A stretch of DNA of 64,000 bases from NCBI GenBank assembly GCA_018417955.1, contig JACTVC010000035.1, positions 62,001-126,000 of the forward strand, in the 5' to 3' direction. The stretch's first letter is position 1. Each line of letters opens with the position of its first letter. A program made the translations under genes and the position numbers. Under the pieces are notes generated by a model. The model was not told the DNA's origin. It saw nothing but the letters and a program-made list of their open reading frames with translations, and did not search any database. The stretch is from Laccaria trichodermophora. Its lineage: Eukaryota; Basidiomycota; Agaricomycetes; Agaricales; Hydnangiaceae. Below are positions 12,093-23,290 of the stretch, piece by piece.

Positions 12093-12310
12093 AGCTGTAA
12101 GAATTGACCAAATTGTGCTGGACCTGTCCACTTTTTTCTATTGTGTAGAGCATGGATATGTCTGCTTGCCAAAAAGCAAAAATGTCCAGCACTTCTTTTA
12201 ATTCCAAAAATGTTTCTAAAAAAATCCACCTATAATAAAATATACCCCTAGAATAGGTTTTCTGAAAGAATATGGTTCTACAGCATCTATTTTTAGCCTC
12301 AGTATCTTTC

Positions 12311-12620
12311 TGAATGTTTGTGATTTATTACAAATCTAAATATAGCTCAGATGTGTTTTATGATTTAGAAATGGTACATCCTGGATCAGTATTGATGACT
12401 GGTATGTTTTCCTGTATGTTTTGCTTTCCCAAAGAGCATCCAGATATGTTTTCTTGGGATCCAGAATGTTTGTAATTTAATGCAAATCTAAATATAGCTT
12501 CATGATTGTATATTTTCAAAAATGGTACATCCAGGATCAGCATTGATGACTGGTATGTTTTCCTGTATTCTGTGTATGTTTGTTTGCCTAAAGAGCATCC
12601 ACATATGTTTTTTCCATGTC
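12311..12620. repeat. Tandem duplication, about 152 bp unit
   Basis: The text gaatgtttgtgattta...caaatctaaatatagct...aatggtacatcctggatca...gactggtatgttttcctgta occurs twice, with aatggtacatcc at 12369 and 12521. The copies differ by small changes. It lies in the former first-intron region of the hAT transposase gene. Confidence 0.7.
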
Positions 12621-12813
12621 AAAGTCCTTCTGAAAAAGCTGCATTTCACCAGAATATTCCAATTGTGATAAATCTCATTTTTCTCCTTCAATCCTTGTGT
12701 TACACCTACTCAGAGCTACCAGGTGATAAAGAAACATATTTCCGATTTTTTCGAAAATTTTCCACCTCAATCAGTGGTGTGGAAATGATGGATGCGCAAG
12801 TCATGTTCTGGAT

Positions 12814-12922
12814 TAGGCTCGACACCAGCCGTTACTTCAAACTCCGATCGTCGTTGAAGTAACGGCTGGTCTAACCTGTTGTCACTTTGGCGGGTCACGC
12901 ATTTGTGACAAAAGACTTAGCG
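12814..12922. repeat. Left terminus: end motif, 17-bp hairpin, inner inverted repeat
   Basis: ACCAGCCGTTACTTCAA at 12824-12840 pairs perfectly with TTGAAGTAACGGCTGGT at 12854-12870 around a 13-base loop. Outside it lies TAGGCTCG. Inside it, 12862-12922 resembles the inverted right end (CGGCTGGTCTA, TTTGGC-GG, TGTGACAA, GACTTAG). The hairpin is the likely transposase recognition structure; this is inference from its symmetry with the right end. Confidence 0.8.
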
Positions 12923-12951
12923 AAATTTCGATGAACGACGCGCAAACAACC

Positions 12952-15900
12952 TTAGTAAACTTCGTTGAAGACACTGCTAAGCTCGATTTCTGGTGCTTCC
13001 TCCTCCCAGTCACCTTCAAGATACTCCCCATCATCCTCTGCATCCATACTGCCCCCTATATCCATATCAAATGCGACATCTTCAATCCCCAACCTCTCCA
13101 ACGTCACGTCACCATCATCTAAATCCAACATTGAATCCTCAAAGTCAACCTCCTCGCCACCTTCGCCCTCGCCCTCGCTATCCACACCCGCCAAACCGAT
13201 CACCTCAGGAGCGACTGCTACAGGTGGAATGACGTGTGAATCTTCAGGTTGGTCATGAGAAATTGCAGAGGTGGTTCGGGAGAGAGGTTCTGGTTCCACG
13301 ATGGGGTTGGTGCTGCGTCGGTTTTGAAGGCGTTTGAAGGCCTTGTTGTACTCTGCCAGAGGATTGGAAGAACTGTCTGTAAGCTGTTGTAGTCCAACTG
13401 AAACCACGTCTGGCACCGGAAAGTCGTCATTATCCAGTACGCGGCCTTTCGTCAAATGGTAAACCTTGTGCTCGGAAAGGGAATCCATAAGAATCGTGAT
13501 GTCTTTTGTGAGATCGGCGGGTGCGTGCCGTGTTCCAATATCTGTCCCAAGCATATCTTTCATGGTCGTGGCGATATGGCGCAACGCGTTGACACATGGT
13601 GAGACCATTTCAAGCCATTCCCATGACCTGTTGCTCCCATGGGCTTTGTAGAAGGTCTGTTGTAGATATCAGTGTCCTAGCCGCTAGTCAGAAAAGGTAG
13701 AGACTCAGACCTTAATCCAAAAATTCATATGTTCTTGAACCAAATCAACCTCCACGAAGCTATTAGGTTTGCTGGTGGGATTCAGTAGCCAGTTGTTGAG
13801 GATGACCTCACTACACAGGGTTGAATAAAATACTGGACAATGTTTCAAAAGAGCTCACCAGAGTTTCTTGGGCCAGACATGGGTAAGATTATGAATCAAA
13901 TGTAGCATCTCATATGCGTACTTTGTGCGCCCATTACCACGAAAACTAAGGGCCCAAACTTTGAGGACAAGAAGGGCCCGACCAGAATCTCCACTCTTCA
14001 CAGCATCAGTGAACTCTCTTGAGATAAGGGCATCACGCAAAAAAAGGAGTGCATTCTCAAAGACCATGTCACCCTCAGACCTTGCAGAAGGGGTTTCTTG
14101 TACTTGGGTCCCAGAGCGCTGCCACCGCAGCTCGTCTACAATCTTTGGGTTTGCGTAACAGTCGAGGATCTGTGTAGCATGTGACTGTAGATTGTCGAGC
14201 GTGTCCACGTTGGCGCTGTAATCTGCAAGCGATTTGCAACCTGAGACCAGCAAAAGACAATGAAGAACTCGTGCATATAAAGACACGAAAATGAGATCAT
14301 GGCATACTCGGAATGTGGGTAAAGAAGTCACTGAGATTGGAAGACGGTGGAGTTGGGTGTTGTGGAATGCGAGGCAGCCAGGATTGCGCGTACCTGCATT
14401 CGGTTTACCCCAATGCGTGACGAAGAAACCATGCATGTTCGCAATCTTCCCATGGAATAACCCAGGCATCCATGCACCCCATCCAAAACTTGAATATCCT
14501 CCCTCATGTCCTGCCCTTATATTGGCAAGTGCCCGAAGTCGCGCAACTGATAATTGATCTCCTGCGAGAATCCGTGTGAGCCGCATCCACATGGTTGACT
14601 GATTTCGAAGGTGCAATTCCCGAACGATTGCCGCGTCGACATCGGCATTCCCGACAATAGTAGACTCATCAATCTTCCAAGTCGGTAATGGGTAAAGCTT
14701 TGTTTTATGTGTAGGAATTTGCTGGTTGGTCTTTGGGAGGGATTTGTTGAGGTCAGACTGGAATTTTTCGAAACCTTCACCACCATGGCTGACAATGATG
14801 CGCATGATACAATGAACAATGCATTTCCGGAACAATTGCGACTCTTCCCGTGTATGGAGGATGTCAGTGATGGATAAGGGAGGGGCAACATTGAATGACT
14901 GATGAAGATCGGACAATCTCATATCGTCTAAGGTGGCACCATGCAATGGCCAGATAGTAGCACAAGTGCCACTTTCCAGTGTATCTGAAACGAAGGTACT
15001 TTTAGTTGTTACACCCATCTTGGATTCTCAATTTGTAAATTACAAACCTTTGCGTCCAATAATTTGCTCAGCAGTCTTTGCCATGAAGTTGATATTATCA
15101 TAGACGACACCATACAAGCCTGTTGCTGCGACATTCCTGGCTTTCTGGCGCATAAAGTCAGACAGTTGCTTGAGTGTTCCAGCTACTTTCCGGATACGTT
15201 TGGGCTTCATTGAGTCTGAGACCGAAGAGGCAGATGTCTTGTCACTCTCAGAAGGTATCTTTGCGACAAGATTGGCATAACTTTCGGAAATGCCTAAATG
15301 TGAAAGAACCGTGATTGGCTGTCGTTGGGAGCCAGTAGCGTAGAGGTACAAGGCCATCATACGCTTGGTGACATTGTTGAAAAGACTGTATTCACCAAGA
15401 CACGCCAAAATCGACGAGGTGATAACCTATGACATCAGAACTCGTAAGTACATTGAGATCATGATCTGGGTTCAAGATAATTACCATTCTCTTTTTGCCC
15501 ATTCTTGCAGGTGTGAGACCGCTAGCCAATTGTCTGGATGATGTGGCCAGGGACTCAAAGATGCAGGTGGTTACAGTCGCAAATTGGTTCCGAAGGCTTT
15601 GGTAGAGGTTCTCGAAACTGAAATCTTCGACAAAACCATTGTCGATAATTGGTTTTCGCAGAATTCCTTGACGTGTTATTGCACCTGCCTCACGTGAAAC
15701 AGCATTGGCAACATATTGGACTGCCCATTCATGGACCTCGCCCCGGGCAGTCATGCTGTTTGATGATGCTACCCACCAATTCAGGATTCGTGTGGCACGA
15801 CCATGCTCGCGGAAAAAACCATCCCATCGGTGAGAGCCCTGCCCATTGTGTGGATCAAAAACATACTCATTCACCTCGCCAAGGCTAACATCCTGATTCT

Positions 15901-16378
15901 CAAGATATCGGAGAACATTTTCGAGACGTGACTTTTGCGATTCCTCCTCAACTTCCAATGCGATGGCCTTCGAGGTAGCAAGGGTCATTTGCCGCTTTCT
16001 AGCACTCTTTCTGCACTTGATGGCAAGGCGCTCCTCCTTGGATCCAACCACTGGACTGCTCTGGATTACGCTGGGGCTTGATAATGGCGGCAATGACATG
16101 GCTCGGCGTCGTGGTGTGTTCATGGGGGAACTAGGTGCAGAGGAAAGAGGGGAAGATGACTGATTCATCTCTTCATCTTGTGCCGCATCTGACACGACAA
16201 ACGCGGGGGGGTGTAACCCTCGGGGAGAAGGGCAGTTGTTGAGGCCGAGAGTTGCAACTTGAGGGTATGATTGAAAAAGGTTGAGACGGGGCAGTGGTGT
16301 GTTCCATAGACTGTCAGGAGAGCGTTTTGAGTTCCTTGATGATAAGGCTGGAGAAAGGTTAGATTGGGCACTATTCAT
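12952..16378 (-). CDS. DUF6589-domain protein, putative transposase (1067 aa, five exons)
   Basis: Exons on the minus strand are 16378-15485, 15426-15048, 14984-13859, 13810-13711 and 13656-12952. Every junction has GT...AG borders and the spliced length is a whole number of codons without stops. The N-terminal 130 residues are low-complexity Ser/Pro with a basic stretch (nuclear-type), then a conserved region including VYDNINFMAKTAEQ and LESGTCATIWPLHGATLDDM, which I associate with fungal DUF6589 proteins. The C terminus is acidic. Start chosen at MNSAQSNL because upstream ATGs would lie almost on the start of the divergent helicase gene. The function is not established; its place in an element with intact ends points to transposition. 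An acidic residue triad could not be assigned by eye. Confidence 0.85.
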
Positions 16379-16486
16379 CTTGAATTCGAGGAGAGGTGAA
16401 GGCGAAAGGCAAGATATATTCATCACGTGGTTACATTGAAAACTATCTCTTCTTGATCTCTTCATCGTCGTACCCGTCATTCTAAA
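16379..16486. promoter_or_regulatory. Divergent promoter between the DUF6589 and helicase genes
   Basis: Only 108 bases separate the two start codons, so both genes must share this control region. It contains agatatattcat (TATA-like) and a palindromic CACGTG near 16427. Pyrimidine-rich ttctcttcttgatctcttc precedes the helicase ATG. Confidence 0.5.
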
Positions 16487-18971
16487 ATGTCTAGAAAGAA
16501 AGCCACCTGTCAGCCCAGACCAGCAACGAGGGGAGTTGACAAACCTACTCAACCACGGCCGACACACAAGGACCTGGAGGGTCTGGGGGCCAAACTGGAG
16601 GAACGATTTGGGTGGAAGCTGAGGGCCTTTCAGCTCGAGGCTATTGAGGCACAACTGCTAGGCAAAGATGTTATTGTGCATGCGGGGACAGGAGCCGGAA
16701 AGACTGCTATAGCAGCGGGGCCACATGTCCTCCCAATGATGGAAGGTCGGGTAACAATCATGGTTTCCCCGCTGCTGGCATTACAGAATGAACAGGTTAA
16801 GTATTCGTCAAGCGATAGATTAGAAAGGCACTGACATAATAGATTACAGGTCAACACCTTCAAGAATGAATTTAAGCTAGACGCGATTGCTATTAACAGC
16901 AGTCATGGGGGATGTACGCCTGAAGCACTTACCATAGGATATCTTATCTTCATCCATATAAAGAAACTCGCTGATATGTGTCATCAGCGTGTGAGTGAGG
17001 GAAAGCACCAGATAGTGCTGATCTCACCTGAAATGTTGTTGTCAAAGAGATTTATAGACGACGTGTTGCGCAAAAAGAGCTTCACGTCGCGAGTCGTCTC
17101 TGTTGTGGTTGACGAGGCCCATGTCGTGTCTCGATGGGGTGCTGGCTTTCGAAAGAAATATGGCGAGCTTGGTATGGTGCGGGCATTCCTACCACAAGGA
17201 ACACCTATAGTTGCATTATCAGCAACCCTTCCGCCACGGATACACACAGATGTACTGAACAAACTGCAATTTCCGAAGGATGGATATACCAACCTTAACG
17301 TGGGCAACGATCGCCCCAATGTGTCGTTGGTCACTCGAGCGATTGAACACCCTATGAATACCTATGCGGACCTGGATTTCGTCATACCTGGCGACATTAC
17401 GGACCCAAAAGACATACCGAAAACTTTCATCTACGCTGACAGTGTGTCAATGGGCATTGATATTGAGGATCACCTAACAGAGCTCTTACCTGAGAATCTT
17501 CGTGACAAGGGTCTCATCAGACCCTTCAGCGCAGCATTCTCCCATGAGTATCGGGCCAAGCTTATGGATCTTTTCAATGTCGGTGAAGTCCGGGTATTAA
17601 TCTGCACCGATGCAGCTGGAATGGTATACAAGAACTTTTTAGTTGAACAATCTGGCTGCTGATATCGTTACAGGGGTGTAACATACCAGACATCGATGTG
17701 GTCGTGCAATGGAAACTTCCAGACTCAGTGTCTACCTTTGTTCAGCGAGCGGGACGCGCCGCCCGTGCAGATGGCCATGAAGGGCTGGCCATTTTGTTGG
17801 CTGAAAAATCGGCATATATGGTGGACGTCGAGGCCGAACTCAAATCTAAGGAAAAGGCTGTCAATCCCAAGGGAGACAAAAGGAAAAAGCAGATTAACGA
17901 GGACTCACAAAAGAAAAAAGCATCGAAGGCATATGCGGTTGCGCATGGCGTTCTTCAAGGCGCATTTGGAGGACAAACGGACAGCATACCCGTTGTCCAG
18001 CAGCCTCCTCTTGATACGACCAGTATGGATGAAGGTCTCTACGTGCTAATCCAGACGACGTCGTGCAGGCGTAAAGTGTTGACACATATCTACAACAACG
18101 CGCTTGATCGTAAGTCTGTTTCGCACAGCTAAACCTGGCTTACCGTTCTACAATAGACCCTACCGTGCCATGTTGCGATCTCTGCGACCCATCCCTTCTA
18201 AACCGAACACGACCTGGACCCCCTCCACTAAAAGCGCGGCAAACGGCGACAAAGCAAGGCGAACCAGCACAGTACGTGCAGCATGAATTGCACAAATGGC
18301 GTACCCGAGTTTACGAGCGTGACTTCACACACGCGATGTTCGGTCCCAGTGCAATCATGAAAGACGGGACGATCACGATGCTCTCGTCTGTTGGCCCTAT
18401 TTCCTCAATCTGTCAGCTTGAAAAGATACTTGCTGGGCAATGGCAATGGTATGCGACATACGGAGCTGAGTTACTTGCATTTTTGAATACTCTCGAAATG
18501 CCTGACATGGTGAAGAAGAAAAGAAAAGCAGGCTTAAACACAAAAAAAAGGAAGGAGCAGGACGGATTGGAGGACGATGGTGGGAGGGGAAAACGTGCAC
18601 GAAAACCCACGATGTCAGCATCAACGGCATCAACTTCTCAAGCTGCCAGTGCCACACCAGCGCCAACTTCTCAGGCTGCCACACCAGCGCCAAACCCAGC
18701 CGCGCAAACAGCAACTCGACCTCGAGGTACCCCGAACCAATTTATGCACTCAGCTACGCCATCGACGCCGATACCAATGCGATTGCAACAGAATCCTTAT
18801 GCTCATCTGGTGTACACACCACACCAACAATATCTCTGGCAACAACCTCACACTCCCATTGTATCTTGTTATCCCAACACTCCCTTCTATCGGGGATCGT
18901 CGAGCAGTCACTTGGCTAGTTTCTTTCAAGATACACCACCCAACACCCCGTTAGAGCCAACTGGACAATAA
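16487..18971 (+). CDS. RecQ-like DNA helicase of the DUF6589 element (777 aa, four exons)
   Basis: Exons are 16487-16795, 16850-17623, 17674-18109 and 18157-18971, spliced length 778 codons with stop, no internal stops. Superfamily II motifs are visible in order: FQLEAIEAQLLGKD (RecQ motif 0), HAGTGAGKT (I, Walker A), VVDEAHVVSRWG (II, DEAH), ALSATLP (III), KTFIYADSVSMGIDI (IV), LICTDAAGMGCNIPDIDVVV (V) and FVQRAGRAARADG (VI, QRAGRAAR). A CDLCDP cysteine pair follows near residue 520, then a basic and Ala/Thr/Pro-rich tail. The predicted role is ATP-driven 3'-5' unwinding, here probably serving the transposition of its element. Telomere-linked RecQ genes of fungi are an alternative comparison, but the target duplication and paired gene fit a transposon. 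Confidence 0.9.
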
Positions 18972-19059
18972 ATTCCCAAAGTACTACAAGTATATATTAA
19001 AACATTGTTTTGACGACCTACATTGTTCCGAAGAGAGTGTGATGTGTGAGATCGTTTTT

Positions 19060-19228
19060 TTTTTCTAAGTCCGTTGTCACACTTCGCTGGTCCTGCCAAA
19101 ATCGTGACAGTGTAGACCAGTCGGTACGGTAACTACTCTCTTTTCACTCTCCGCTCACCACAACAAATAATACACATCACCAAATAACTCTGTTAGAGTG
19201 TTACCGCACCGACTGGCTCGCGAGTCTA
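19060..19228. repeat. Right terminus: inner inverted repeat, 17-bp hairpin, end motif
   Basis: CCAGTCGGTACGGTAAC at 19117-19133 pairs with GTTACCGCACCGACTGG at 19200-19216 with one mismatch around a loop of 66 bases. Outside it lies CTCGCGAGTCTA. Inside, 19060-19116 is the inverted counterpart of the left inner repeat (ctaagtccgttgtcacac...tgccaaaa...tgtagaccag). The loop is much longer than the 13 bases on the left. Confidence 0.75.
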
Positions 19229-19237
19229 GTTCTGGAT

Positions 19238-19959
19238 GACCTTTTGTTCTTTGGGGCTTCAGGTCAACAAATAGTTATCAACAAAGGTGTTGCCACACAG
19301 ATGCAAACAGTTGCCTCCATGTGCCCAGAGCCACAAAAAGCATGGTATTCATCTTTCACACTTGAATTTTATGGAACATAAACATTTTAGTAGCTTACAA
19401 GTAGGACATAGCCCAAATTTTCATTTTTCATGTTTATGGCACCCTCGCAAGTGGATGGATGGCACATTGTGAACCTGGATGACGTGTTTGAAGCTGCAGA
19501 CAAACAGATGCAAAGTTCTCAAATATGCTGAAATTGAGCAAGGAGAAGAAGGGAACACTACATTGGCAGTGATAATATATCTCAGCATGTTTAATTTTTC
19601 AATTTTGGACTTGCCTCTTTATCAGAAGTTGGCTAAAAGTTGTAGAGAAATGGGTATATCTGTTTTTAAATGTCAAAAACATAACATTCCAGCAACTGTA
19701 AGCTAATACATGCCAGGTATAGCCTACCAGCATTCAGTGCATATGTAAAAGAATATTAGGACAGGCAGTGTCAAATTTTGAGTGAAATAACACACTTGAA
19801 AGTCTTGTTCCAACTTTTTGATTTTTAGGAGGGTTTTAAAACATAGAATTGTGTTGGCAAATCTTACTCTGCTTGCCCAATTTTGAGGGAATCAAATTTA
19901 CCTCTTCCTAGCTAAAGGTGGATGTGTATATAAAGTTTGTGAGATGCTGTATTCACTTT
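19238..19959. other. Unassigned DNA inside the hAT element
   Basis: AT-rich sequence between the RecQ/DUF6589 element and the 170-bp tandem repeat. Short open frames of up to 75 codons are present but show no recognisable domain, start context or splice structure. It continues the sequence left of 12805 once the insertion and one duplication are removed. Confidence 0.4.
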
Positions 19960-20475
19960 GATAATGAAGGATTTGTTGTGAAAGTAATTGAATAGAGTGT
20001 ATTTCTTCTGACTTTAACTATACTGTGCCTATTGAAACTATCCAATACCCATGAAATTTACATAGAATATTCAGAATGAAAAACTGAATGGACTCACAAA
20101 TTTTCATGGAAATGAGAGGGTTGTGGAGATACAGGTTGAAGGATTTGTGTAAAAGTCATTGAATTGAGTGTATTTCTTCTGACTTTAACTATACTGTGTC
20201 CACTGAAACTATCCAATGGCTATGAAATTTACATAGAAAGATTCAGAATGAAAAACTGAATAGGTTCATGTCTATATAAAGTTTGTGAGTACTGTATTCA
20301 CTCTGATATTGAAGGATTTGTGTAAAAGTCATTGAATAGAGAGGTTTTCTTCTGACTTTAACCATACTGTGTCCATTGAAACTATCCAATGGCCATGAAA
20401 TTTACATAGTAATATTCAGCATGAAAAACTGAATGGACTAACCAATTTTCATGGAAATGAGAGGGTTGTGGAGAT
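19960..20475. repeat. Tandem repeat, about 170 bp unit, three copies
   Basis: The phrase gaaggatttgt...aaagt(c/a)attgaat...ttcttctgactttaac(t/c)atactgtg...gaaactatccaat appears starting near 19966, 20140 and 20308. It is followed each time by catgaaatttacatag and ttcag-atgaaaaactgaat. The first and third units share the ttttcatggaaatgagagggttgtggagatacagg ending. Non-coding. Confidence 0.75.
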
Positions 20476-20639
20476 ACAGGTATTGGGATAGGTGTTGAGG
20501 GCCACAACTTGAAAGCTACTGAAAGTGCCGGAATCTCAGGTGTAGATTGGAACTTGTCTGACTTTTATTCCCTGCCTTACAGATACATAGTGCTACCTAT
20601 CTCAAATAGCATTTATGTTCCTCAGGACCTTCAAGCACA

Positions 20640-21249
20640 CTTTTCTATCCTTCATTTCTCACAATAGCGAGTGGGGGAGCGACTTGGGAGCGAGCGTGCA
20701 ATGCTCAGTCAGCGCTCAGCATTTTCCGGGCGCTGTTGATGGGTGGTTCAACGTTCACATCGACGTCTCTCCACCACCACCACCATCCACCAATGACGGC
20801 GACCGCCCACTCCCACCACAACGGGCCACAAGTGCCCATCACCACATGATCACCACGACTTGAACGGCAACAGGCGACGACTGCTCATCACCAGGACCAG
20901 CCCAGGTGAGCTCACACAAGCCCTCCCGCCTACTCTACACTGAATCACTCACAACCCAGGTGCCATGTCGTCGACAGCGACATGGCAAATAAACGACAAA
21001 CAACGAAACAATGACGGACAACATGACAACGGGTCGACGACGACATGGGACGACGACGACATGGGACGACGACACGGGTCGATGACACGGGACGACTTCA
21101 CGGAACGTCGACACCAGACTTTGACGATGTGACAACAACATGGAATCCAGAAGACGATGACGGCGCGACGACGCCCAGGACAAGGCGATGCGTGAAGGGG
21201 TAGGAGCGAGACCGCGACGACTGCCCATCACCAGCACCAGGAGTGGTAG
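20640..21249. repeat. GACGAC-rich repeat DNA left of the foldback
   Basis: The motifs cgacgactgcccatcaccag, caacgggccacaagtg and strings of gggacgacgac recur here and again at 26070-27020 in the same orientation (agcccaagtaagctcacata versus agcccaggtgagctcacaca). The two flanks look like parts of one older repeat region that the foldback split. No gene is supported. Confidence 0.55.
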
Positions 21250-21424
21250 CTACCACTTTTATGATAAAATACAGTCAAGTGCCTGCACAACTTTTTGGTA
21301 AATGGCACTGTGGTCTTATGAAATGAGAAACATGGGGGAAATCTAATGAAACATGTTTCATTTTTGGCCCAGACCATTTCATATATATCTCATTGTTTCC
21401 CTAGCAATATTTCTTTGCCATTTC

Positions 21425-22372
21425 TTTCCCATTTCATTGGCTGACTGGCTATATTTCTTTTCCATTTCATTGGTTGCCTGGCCATATTTTTTTTCTATTT
21501 CATTGTTTCCCTAGCAATATTTCTTCGCCATTTCTTTCCCATTTCATTGGCTGCCTAGCCATATTTATTTCCCATTTCATTCATATTTCTTTTCCATTTC
21601 ATTGTTTCCCTAGCAATATTTCTTCGCCATTTCATTCCTATTTCATTGGCTGCCTAGCCATATTTCTTTCCCATTTCTTTTCCATTTCATTGTTTCCCCA
21701 GCAATATTTCTTCGCCATTTCATTCCTATTTCATTGGCTGCCTAGCCATATTTCTTTCCCATTTCTTTTCCATTTCATTGTTTCCCCAGCAATATTTCTT
21801 CGCCATTTCATTGGCTGCCTAGCAATATTTCTTTCCCATTTCATTCATATTTCATTGCCATTTCATTGACTCCCTAGCAATATTTCTTTGCCATTTCTTT
21901 CCCATTTCATTGGCTGCCTAGCCATATTTCTTTCCCATTTCTTTTCCATTTCATTGTTTCCCCAGCAATATTTCTTTGCCATTTCTTTCCCATTTCATTG
22001 GCTGCCTAGCCATATTTCTTTCCCATTTCTTTTCCATTTCATTGTTTCCCTAGCAATATTTCTTTCCCATTTCTTTTCCATTTCATTGTTTCCCTAGCAA
22101 TATTTCTTTTCCATTTCATTGTTTCCCTGGCAATATTTCTTCGCCATTTCTTTCCCATTTCTTTTCCATTTCATTGTTTCCCCAGCAATATTTCTTTGCC
22201 ATTTCTTTCCCATTTCATTGACTCCCTAGCAATATTTCTTTGCCATTTCTTTCCCATTTCATTGGCTGCCTAGCCATATTTCTTTCCCATTTCTTTTCCA
22301 TTTCATTGTTTCCCTAGCAATATTTCTTCGCCATTTCTTTCCCATTTCATTGGCTGCCTGGCTATATTTCTT
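21425..22372. repeat. Foldback left arm: CCATTTCATTG tandem array
   Basis: Units of about 88-99 bases alternate ttggctgcctagccatatttctt, tttcccatttctttt and cattgtttccctagcaatatttcttcgcc. Nearly every 11-12 bases contain catttc. The array is mirrored at 24900-25935. Open frames of up to 131 codons (His/Phe/Ser-rich) are artefacts of the repeat. Confidence 0.85.
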
Positions 22373-22889
22373 TGCCATCTTGTCAGGGTCCATCCAATGG
22401 GTCATCAGGAGGGTGGTCACATGACCAATTTCCTAAAATGGTCAAAATATAAAATTAATAGCCCTGAATTGTAGCTTTCAGAATCTGTTTGAATTATGTT
22501 CTAAAGTGCTCTCATTGTGGAGATATGAGGCAAATGAATTTTTACAGCGCTGGCTTTTTTCAACCTTTTTGTCTTTTTCTCCAGGAAAACAACACCAAAC
22601 AATATAATTTTAACATATTTAGAAAGCTAAGAAAAGGGGCTACAATTATCATATTATAGAAAAATTGACTCAAAAAGGAAGGTGCATAGCCTAAAAGGGA
22701 CATGCACACTAGTAGACTACAAAAGTCAGACCTAGACTAGAAATTTTACCAATAGGTTTACCAATAGATTACAAAAGTCAGACATAGAATACAAAAATGA
22801 GTAATGCACTACAAAAGACTACAAAGAGCTGGACATAGACTACAAAGTTTACTAATGGGCTATGACAGACTTCAAGAGTTGGACATACA

Positions 22890-23290
22890 CCACAAAATCC
22901 GCTTTTCTCATTACAAAAGTTTTAGTGTCTGCTTTTTTCATTACAGCAGTTTGTAGTGTCCACTTTTTTTATTACAACAGTTTGTAGTGTCCACTTTTTT
23001 TATTACAACAGTTTGTAATGTCCGCTTTTTTCATTACAACAGTTTGTAGTGTCCGCTTTTTTTATTACAACAGTTTGTAGTGTCCGCTTTTTTTATTACA
23101 ACAGTTTGTAGTGTCCAATTTTTTTATTGCAACAGTTTGTAGCATCCGCTTTTTTCATTACAACAGCTTGTAGTGTCTGCTTTTTTTATTCCAACAGTTT
23201 CTAGTGTTCGCTCTTTTTATTACAACAGTTTCTAGTCTCTGCTTTTTTAGACTACAACAGTTTACAATATCCACTTTTTAAGACTACTAA
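22890..23290. repeat. Foldback left arm: 31-bp tandem array
   Basis: Copies of ttattacaacagtttgtagtgtccgctttt are spaced exactly 31 bases apart at 22949, 22980, 23011 and 23042, with about 12 units in all that diverge toward the loop. The inverted array occupies about 23820-24390. No spacers separate the units, so this is not a CRISPR-type array. Confidence 0.85.

Larger units (their letters stand above)
12814..19228. mobile_element. RecQ-helicase/DUF6589 DNA transposon with 9-bp duplication and terminal hairpins (6415 bp)
   Basis: The element is bounded by an exact 9-bp duplication GTTCTGGAT (12805-12813 and 19229-19237). Its ends are TAGGCTCG on the left and, read inward, TAGACTCG on the right. 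Directly inside each end is a hairpin, followed by an inner inverted similarity that includes CTGGTCTA, TGTGACAA and GACTTAG. Two divergent, uninterrupted genes fill it: a DUF6589 protein (minus) and a RecQ-like helicase (plus). From memory, helicase-bearing Academ transposons (AcademH) of fungi and animals have a similar make-up. I infer that this is of that kind, with DUF6589 as the probable transposase. Confidence 0.85.

Noticed and set aside
16378..16654. Upstream extension of the DUF6589 ORF on the minus strand
   Set aside because: It overlaps the first exon of the divergent helicase; the overlap reflects the open opposite frame, and MNSAQSNL at 16378 is a better start.
21474..22097. His/Phe-rich ORFs in the foldback arm
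   Set aside because: Direct translation of the CCATTTCATTG array; mirrored on the other arm, no gene structure.
22890..23290. Regularly spaced 31-bp repeats resembling a CRISPR array
   Set aside because: Units are contiguous with no unique spacers, in a eukaryotic genome, and are mirrored in the other arm.
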